Origin: Agrobacterium cavarae
GTDB taxonomy: Bacteria > Pseudomonadota > Alphaproteobacteria > Rhizobiales > Rhizobiaceae
NCBI RefSeq assembly: GCF_004310285.1
Contig: NZ_SISF01000013.1
Coordinates: 30,277 to 94,276, forward strand
DNA: 64,000 nucleotides
Direction of reading: 5' to 3'
Shown here: piece after piece, positions 59,078 to 64,000 of the stretch
Numbering within the stretch: position 1 is the stretch's first letter
How the letters are laid out: the number at the start of each line of letters is the position of its first letter
Notes under the pieces: model-generated
Databases searched by the model: none
Seen by the model: the letters and a program-made list of their open reading frames with translations, nothing else
Told to the model about the DNA's origin: nothing
Program-made: the position numbers and the translations under genes

Positions 59078-60175
59078 ATGACCGTTCTCTTGCGGCCGCA
59101 AGGCCTGACAGCGCTACTGATGGGCCGGTTCGGCAACGCACTTTTGTGGCTCTTCGCCGCACTGCATCTGGCTGCACTCTCCATTCTGCTGATGACGCTT
59201 CTGACCCTCTCGGATGCCAATGCCGCCGAACAGCAGGCCGATGCCTGTGGCGGCAGCGACATTCTGGTGGCAATGCAGAAGACCGACCCACAAGCTTACG
59301 CAGCCATCCTTGCCGAGGCTTCGAAAATCCCAAATGGCGAAGGCACGCTCTGGAAGATCGAGAAGGATGGCAAGGACCCGTCCTGGCTTCTCGGCACCAT
59401 GCACCTTGCCGATCCGCGCGTGGTCGATATGCCAAAGGGCGCGAAAGAAGCCTTTGCCAAAGCCAAAACCGTCATCGTCGAGTCCGACGAGATCACCAGC
59501 GAGAAGAAGGCCGGTGCCTCGCTTCTTGCCCGGCCTGACCTCACCATGTTTGTCGATGGCAAGTCCATCACCGACATGCTGTCTAAGGACGATGTGGCAA
59601 AGCTCGAAACCGGCCTGAAGGAGCGCGGCATTCCGCTGAATGCGGTGATCAAGATGAAGCCCTGGATCCTCTCCAGCTTCGTGGCCCTGCCCGCCTGCGA
59701 ACTGGCGCGCAAGGCCGAGGGCGCGGAGTTCCTCGACATGAAGCTTGCCAATGATGCGCTGAAAGAGGGCAAGCAACTCGTCGGGCTGGAAACGCTGGTG
59801 GAGCAGATGAGCGCGCTGTCCGATCTGCCGATGACCTTCCACGTGCAGTCGCTGATCGAGATGCTGCGCATGGGCGACCGGATGCAGGACATCATGGCCA
59901 CCATGATCGATCTTTATCTGAAGGGCGAGATCGGCATGATCACGCCGATGATGAAGAGCATCGATCCGGACGAGAACAACAAGGGTGACGATGGTTACGC
60001 CGCCTTCGAACAACGGCTGATCACCGACCGCAACCATGTGATGGCAGACCGGGCCGAAAGCCATCTCGATCAGGGCGGTGTGTTCATGGCCGTCGGCGCG
60101 CTTCACCTGCCCGGCAATGAAGGCGTGATTGAACTGCTGCGGAAGAAGGGCTTTACGCTGACCCGCGTGAACTAA
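59078..60175 (+). CDS. TraB/GumN family protein
   Basis: A 365-residue protein with an N-terminal membrane anchor or signal (residues about 18-48). The TraB/GumN domain follows, with the GxxH motifs GTMHLADPRV and VGALHLPGNEG. Tiki-type relatives are metalloproteases with a GX2H pair; activity here is untested. The ribosome site GGAGGTGA directly precedes ATG 59078, suggesting strong translation. It follows xerC by 90 nt on the same strand. Confidence 0.85.
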   Translation: MTVLLRPQGLTALLMGRFGNALLWLFAALHLAALSILLMTLLTLSDANAAEQQADACGGSDILVAMQKTDPQAYAAILAEASKIPNGEGTLWKIEKDGKDPSWLLGTMHLADPRVVDMPKGAKEAFAKAKTVIVESDEITSEKKAGASLLARPDLTMFVDGKSITDMLSKDDVAKLETGLKERGIPLNAVIKMKPWILSSFVALPACELARKAEGAEFLDMKLANDALKEGKQLVGLETLVEQMSALSDLPMTFHVQSLIEMLRMGDRMQDIMATMIDLYLKGEIGMITPMMKSIDPDENNKGDDGYAAFEQRLITDRNHVMADRAESHLDQGGVFMAVGALHLPGNEGVIELLRKKGFTLTRVN

Positions 60176-60285
60176 AGCATGTCGCGCAAAAGTGTGCAGC
60201 GGTTTTGCGATCACGACATGCGACAAAACAAGGACTTAAAGCGTATGGAGCGAATCTGAAAGATCGCGACTCGCTTTAAAGCCGC
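60174..60285 (+). repeat. Dispersed palindromic repeat, family B, with adjoining hairpin
   Basis: GCATGTCGCGCAAAAGTG and GCAGCGGTTTTGCGA followed by ACGACATGCGACAAAACAAGG form the longest copy in the window. An AAAGCG...CGCTTTAAA inverted repeat follows to about 60285. Related copies are at 8630-8693 and 28357-28402. Confidence 0.78.
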
Positions 60286-60287
60286 TC

Positions 60288-60752
60288 CTAGACCAGAGCG
60301 GGACGAACATCCCGGCAAAAGGGCCGCATCGTCGCCGGCACGATGCGACGGTGAAACGGCCCGACGGCGAGAAGGTACATCCGCCCGAACAGGTTCTTGC
60401 GTCGCACCAGAGTGGTCACGCGGACCAAAGTGCCGCCTGTCCTTTCTTCGAGATCCACTACGATCCTGAAATCCAGATGGCGGTCGTCGAAGCCGAGAAC
60501 CGTGCGCTCCGGTGAAGACGAGATGACAGGAAATCCACCGGCTGACTCGCCTGCCGCCAGCGCCACCGTTTTCAAACCGAAGACTGCGACGATGGTGTTG
60601 CGAAGCGCCATCAACCCGCTGATCCAAGCCGGCGGATGATCGAGGAGACGCCGAGCAACATCGAGCGAGTGCGGCCGCATATCGTCCACCTTCCCCTCGA
60701 AGCAATCGCGCCAATCCGCGCCCGGCAATATGATGCTCAAATCTCTCGTCAC
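60288..60752 (-). CDS. DUF2867 domain protein
   Basis: About 154 residues matching DUF2867-type proteins, with the conserved sequence DWRDCFEGKV, later FPVISSSPERTVLGFDDRHLDFR and the C-terminal NLFGRMYLLAVGPFHRRIVP. These are small lipid-binding-like proteins of unknown function. GTG 60752 (MTRDLSIILPGADW) is chosen because residues further upstream in frame are Cys/Arg-rich and look non-coding; the start remains uncertain. It is divergent from the BCCT transporter gene. Confidence 0.72.
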   Translation of the reverse strand: MTRDLSIILPGADWRDCFEGKVDDMRPHSLDVARRLLDHPPAWISGLMALRNTIVAVFGLKTVALAAGESAGGFPVISSSPERTVLGFDDRHLDFRIVVDLEERTGGTLVRVTTLVRRKNLFGRMYLLAVGPFHRRIVPATMRPFCRDVRPALV

Positions 60753-61010
60753 CAAAGCTTCGCCTTCACCTCGATTTCCCCAAGCGGCACTATGGTCCTT
60801 TTCCGGAGGCGCGGATACGCGACAATCCGACGCTGCTACGACTTCGGCTGGCTCGGCTCTTGCGTGTATTAGCAAGCCGTGTCCGAAAACAGACCGACAC
60901 ACGCAACTATTTGGCGCGCAATACATTTGCGGCATGGGCGCGTTTCGCGTGGGGCATCCGCGCCTGCCTTTTAGGCACGTATTCAAGTTGTAGATTGAGA
61001 GGGAAAACAC
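60753..61010. other. Divergent intergenic region before the BCCT transporter
   Basis: A 258-nt gap that should hold the promoters of the DUF2867 gene and the transporter. I see no convincing gene, terminator or operator in it. Confidence 0.5.
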
Positions 61011-63008
61011 ATGGGCGAAGAACAAGCTTCAGAAGACACAAAGCCTGTGGGGTTGATGGAAGGTGTCAACAAACCCGTATTTTTCTGGTCGGTCGGTCTG
61101 ACCGCCATCTTCGTTCTGGCCGGTGTCATCTGGCCGCAAGGGTCCGCCAGCGTCTTCAGCGGTGTGCAGTCGTGGATCGTCACCGAACTCGGCTGGATCT
61201 ATCTGCTGTCGGTGGCAATCTTTCTGATCTTCATGCTCTATCTCGGCTGCTCAAGCTATGGTCGCATCAAGCTCGGCCCGAACCATGCGGAGCCGGATTT
61301 CAGCTATGGCGCATGGTTCTCCATGCTCTTTGCCGCGGGCATGGGCATCGGGCTCGTCTTCTTCGGTGTCGCCGAACCCATCAAGCACTTTACCGCACCG
61401 CCCACCGGGGATCCCGCAACGATCGAGGCGGCGAGAACCGCGATGGAAATCAGCTATTTCCATTGGGGTCTGCATGCCTGGGCCGTCTATGCGGTGATTG
61501 GCCTGTCGCTGGCCTATTTCTCCTTCCGCCATGGCCTGCCGCTTACCATGCGCTCCGCTCTTTACCCACTGATCGGTGACCGCATCTATGGCCCGATCGG
61601 CAATGCCGTCGATGTCTTCGCCGTCATCGGCACGCTTTTCGGTGTCGCGACATCGCTTGGGCTCGGCGTGTTGCAGGTCAATGCCGGTTTCAACCATGTT
61701 CTCGGCTGGCCGATCAACTTCTGGGTTCAGCTGCCGCTCATCGCCATTATTACCGCCATGGCGACCATTTCGGTGGCGACCGGTCTCGACAAGGGCATCA
61801 AGTTCCTGTCGAACCTCAACATGCTGATGGCCGTGGCGCTGATGCTCTTCGTCTTCGTCATGGGGCCAACGACCTTCCTGATGCGCGCCTTCGTCCAGAA
61901 TCTCGGCGCCTATCTCGATCATTTCGTCATGCGCACCTTCTACATGTATGCCTATTCGCCGGACGAAGGTCCGAGCAAATGGCTGGGAAGCTGGACGCTG
62001 TTCTATTGGGGCTGGTGGATCGCCTGGTCGCCCTTCGTAGGCATGTTCATTGCCCGCATTTCGCGCGGCCGCACCATTCGCGAATTCATCGCCGGCGTTC
62101 TGCTGGTGCCGGCAGGCTTCAGTTTCGCCTGGATGACGGTCTTCGGCGATACGGCCATTGCGTTTCACCTGACCGGCGCCACCACGGCTGTGTCGGACGC
62201 CGTTTCGAAAGACGTGACACTGGCGCTCTTCGTGTTCCTTGAGCAGTTCCCACTTGGTCTCTATGTCTCCTGGTTCGCCATGGCGCTGATCGTCTTCTTC
62301 TTCGTCACCGGCGCGGATTCCTCTGCCCTCGTCATCGATACGCTGACATCGGGTGGACGCGAAGATGGACCGGTGGCGCGTCGCGTCTTCTGGGCGATCA
62401 CCTCGGGCATCATCGGCGCGATCCTGCTTTACGCAGGCGGCCTCGATGCACTGCAAACCGCATCGATTGCCGGTGCACTTCCCTTCACCTTCGTGATGCT
62501 CTTAATGTGCTGGGGTCTGTGGAAAGGGTTGCGGCGCGAGGGTGTGCGCCAGGATGCGCTTATCCAGAACCTGAGACCACGCAACGCCATCTCCTGGCAG
62601 CGTCAGTTGCAGGGTATTCTCCACCATCCCTCGAAGGCCGAGGGAGAACGCTTCATGCGTGAGACGGCCACCGAGGCGCTGCGCGCCGTCGCAACGGAAC
62701 TCGAAAAGCGCTCGCTGGTCACCACGCTTGCAGAAGAACCCGGCAAGCTGAAGCTGACGGTCGCGCCAGGCCAGCCGGAAGAATTCGTCTATGGTGTGCG
62801 CATGCGCCGCTACGAAACTCCGGGCTACAGCTTCTTCGAAAGCCAGAGCAACCGCAAACGCGCCGATTATTACTACCGGGCGGAGATCTACCTTCTCGAT
62901 GGCGGCCAGAATTATGACGTCATGGAGTTCTCGAAGGACGAACTCATTCAGGATGTGCTCGAGCAATATGAACGGCACTTCCAGTATCTTCACGCCATCA
63001 GGGCGTAA
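61011..63008 (+). CDS. betT: BCCT family choline/betaine transporter (BetT-like) with long C-terminal domain
   Basis: A 665-residue secondary transporter with 12 helices. The glycine-rich unwound helix GMGIGLVFFGVAEP and the Trp-rich substrate segment WTLFYWGWWIAWSPFVGMFIARISRGRTIREF are diagnostic. The C-terminal cytoplasmic domain (about 515-665) is long, as in BetT proteins, where it tunes osmotic activation. It imports choline or a related quaternary amine with the proton or sodium gradient; substrate is inferred. ATG 61011 follows GAGAGGGA. No betABI genes are in the window. Confidence 0.88.
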   Translation: MGEEQASEDTKPVGLMEGVNKPVFFWSVGLTAIFVLAGVIWPQGSASVFSGVQSWIVTELGWIYLLSVAIFLIFMLYLGCSSYGRIKLGPNHAEPDFSYGAWFSMLFAAGMGIGLVFFGVAEPIKHFTAPPTGDPATIEAARTAMEISYFHWGLHAWAVYAVIGLSLAYFSFRHGLPLTMRSALYPLIGDRIYGPIGNAVDVFAVIGTLFGVATSLGLGVLQVNAGFNHVLGWPINFWVQLPLIAIITAMATISVATGLDKGIKFLSNLNMLMAVALMLFVFVMGPTTFLMRAFVQNLGAYLDHFVMRTFYMYAYSPDEGPSKWLGSWTLFYWGWWIAWSPFVGMFIARISRGRTIREFIAGVLLVPAGFSFAWMTVFGDTAIAFHLTGATTAVSDAVSKDVTLALFVFLEQFPLGLYVSWFAMALIVFFFVTGADSSALVIDTLTSGGREDGPVARRVFWAITSGIIGAILLYAGGLDALQTASIAGALPFTFVMLLMCWGLWKGLRREGVRQDALIQNLRPRNAISWQRQLQGILHHPSKAEGERFMRETATEALRAVATELEKRSLVTTLAEEPGKLKLTVAPGQPEEFVYGVRMRRYETPGYSFFESQSNRKRADYYYRAEIYLLDGGQNYDVMEFSKDELIQDVLEQYERHFQYLHAIRA

Positions 63009-63032
63009 TGCGATCTGATCGACGTTTTGAGA

Positions 63033-63068
63033 GGGGCAAGCCGGCACCGAGCGGCTTGCCCCTTTATT
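63033..63068 (+). terminator. Intrinsic terminator after the BCCT gene
   Basis: A GGGGCAAGCCG/CGGCTTGCCCC stem of 11 bp with a short loop is followed by TTTATT. Confidence 0.82.
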
Positions 63069-63080
63069 GTTGAGAAGGCC

Positions 63081-63575
63081 TCAGGCCATCCGGCGCAACA
63101 GGTTGGTGCGCCAGAAGAACTGATGGACCAGCACGCCAAGAATGTGGAGCACGATGAGCGCCCAGAGCAGGAGCTTGATCGGCCCGCCATGCAGCTCACC
63201 CGCAATATCATTGCCGAAGTAATATTTGCCGATGCCGCTCAGAGGCATGGCCAGGAAGATCGCATAGAAAGCCCAGTGCGTGACCTTGGCCACGAGCCTG
63301 GCGATCGGTGGCTCGTCCGCAGGTGCCTCCGGCACGGCCTGCACCAGCCTAAGACAGAGCCGCACAAGACAGAGAACTAGAACGGCGATCCCGACATAGG
63401 CATGGATATTGGCGGACGCGATATCATCCGGCGTGATCGGCTCACCACGGCGCATCAGCCGGTTCCAATGCTCCATGCCATCGGAAAAAATCAGGTTGAA
63501 GAGGATCAGCAGCGCCATCATCCAATGGAGCGCTTTCTGCGGTATGCTGTAGCCGGTGACCGTCGTTGAACCCAT
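63081..63575 (-). CDS. Cytochrome b561-type membrane protein
   Basis: A 164-residue four-helix membrane protein of the bacterial cytochrome b561 family. Candidate haem-ligating histidines lie in the helices: ALHW near residue 17, NIHAYVG near 57, VTHWAF near 100 and VLHILGVLVHQFFW near the C-terminus. Such proteins move electrons from quinol, for instance to superoxide or a periplasmic partner. It reads in the same direction as lpdA, but a terminator lies between them, so it is probably a separate unit. Confidence 0.85.
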   Translation of the reverse strand: MGSTTVTGYSIPQKALHWMMALLILFNLIFSDGMEHWNRLMRRGEPITPDDIASANIHAYVGIAVLVLCLVRLCLRLVQAVPEAPADEPPIARLVAKVTHWAFYAIFLAMPLSGIGKYYFGNDIAGELHGGPIKLLLWALIVLHILGVLVHQFFWRTNLLRRMA

Positions 63576-63612
63576 GAGGTTGCTCCATTGTGAGGTTTAT
63601 GGAGCTCACAAT

Positions 63613-63647
63613 AAAAGCCGCATCGAGAAGGACAAGATGCGGCTTTT
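63613..63647 (-). terminator. Intrinsic terminator after lpdA
   Basis: A perfect 12-bp stem AAAAGCCGCATC/GATGCGGCTTTT with an 11-nt loop lies 59 nt past the lpdA stop and upstream of the cytochrome gene. It can act in either direction. Confidence 0.75.
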
Positions 63648-63705
63648 GAGCTTACAAAAATGTAATGTTCGGCGCCTGAAAAAACCGAGGGACCGAGTCC
63701 GGCGA

Positions 63706-64000
<295 letters not shown>

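Noticed and set aside
60753..61025. Upstream extension of the DUF2867 gene to 61025
   Set aside because: The translated residues are Cys/Arg-rich and non-family-like, and the extension would run into the BCCT gene start on the other strand.

Overview
The window is a chromosomal segment from a GC-rich alphaproteobacterium of the Rhizobiaceae, most like Agrobacterium/Rhizobium. The indications are the atpHAGDC operon next to priA, the hemA-zinT-dxr grouping, an amino acid:carrier-protein ligase with its DUF1839 partner, a CyaC-type diheme adenylate cyclase, and dispersed palindromic repeats of the rhizobial type. I saw no tRNA, rRNA, CRISPR array, insertion sequence or prophage. Both ends cut genes: an amino acid:carrier-protein ligase on the left and dihydrolipoyl dehydrogenase on the right.

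Positions 1-4203 form a tightly coupled operon: aminoacyl-carrier-protein ligase, DUF1839 protein and an atypical GH2 glycosidase. Positions 4380-10579 hold four same-strand genes that look like a cyclic-nucleotide signalling module: an ABC-exporter-like protein whose nucleotide-binding motifs are all destroyed and whose Q-loop segment is triplicated, a stand-alone cNMP-binding protein, an MBL-fold hydrolase, and a membrane adenylate cyclase with a likely diheme anchor and a 2Fe-2S domain. This is the most unusual part of the window.

Positions 10706-16993 are an uptake and catabolic locus: M20 amidohydrolase, polar amino-acid-type ABC importer and a decarboxylase-like protein, facing a divergent MocR/GntR regulator with a candidate operator between them. 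Positions 17006-32198 are rich in polysaccharide genes (methyltransferase, nucleotide-sugar dehydrogenase, six glycosyltransferases or deacetylases) and are interrupted by a peptide-type ABC importer (22378-28343). Positions 32459-38566 carry an FAD monooxygenase and PAP2 phosphatase pair, dxr, zinT, hemA with an FNR/FixK-type box, and a small glycine-zipper lipoprotein. Positions 38838-45025 encode the TamA/TamB envelope pair. Positions 45236-49584 carry two soluble PAS-PAS chemoreceptors around a cheW; both receptors end in a CheR-tether-like xWxxF pentapeptide.

Positions 49917-57872 contain the F1 ATP synthase operon (minus strand), a small membrane protein and priA. xerC diverges from priA and is followed by a TraB/GumN protein, a DUF2867 protein, a BCCT choline-type transporter, a cytochrome b561 and the end of lpdA. 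Intergenic regions hold several strong intrinsic terminators and copies of three palindromic repeat families.
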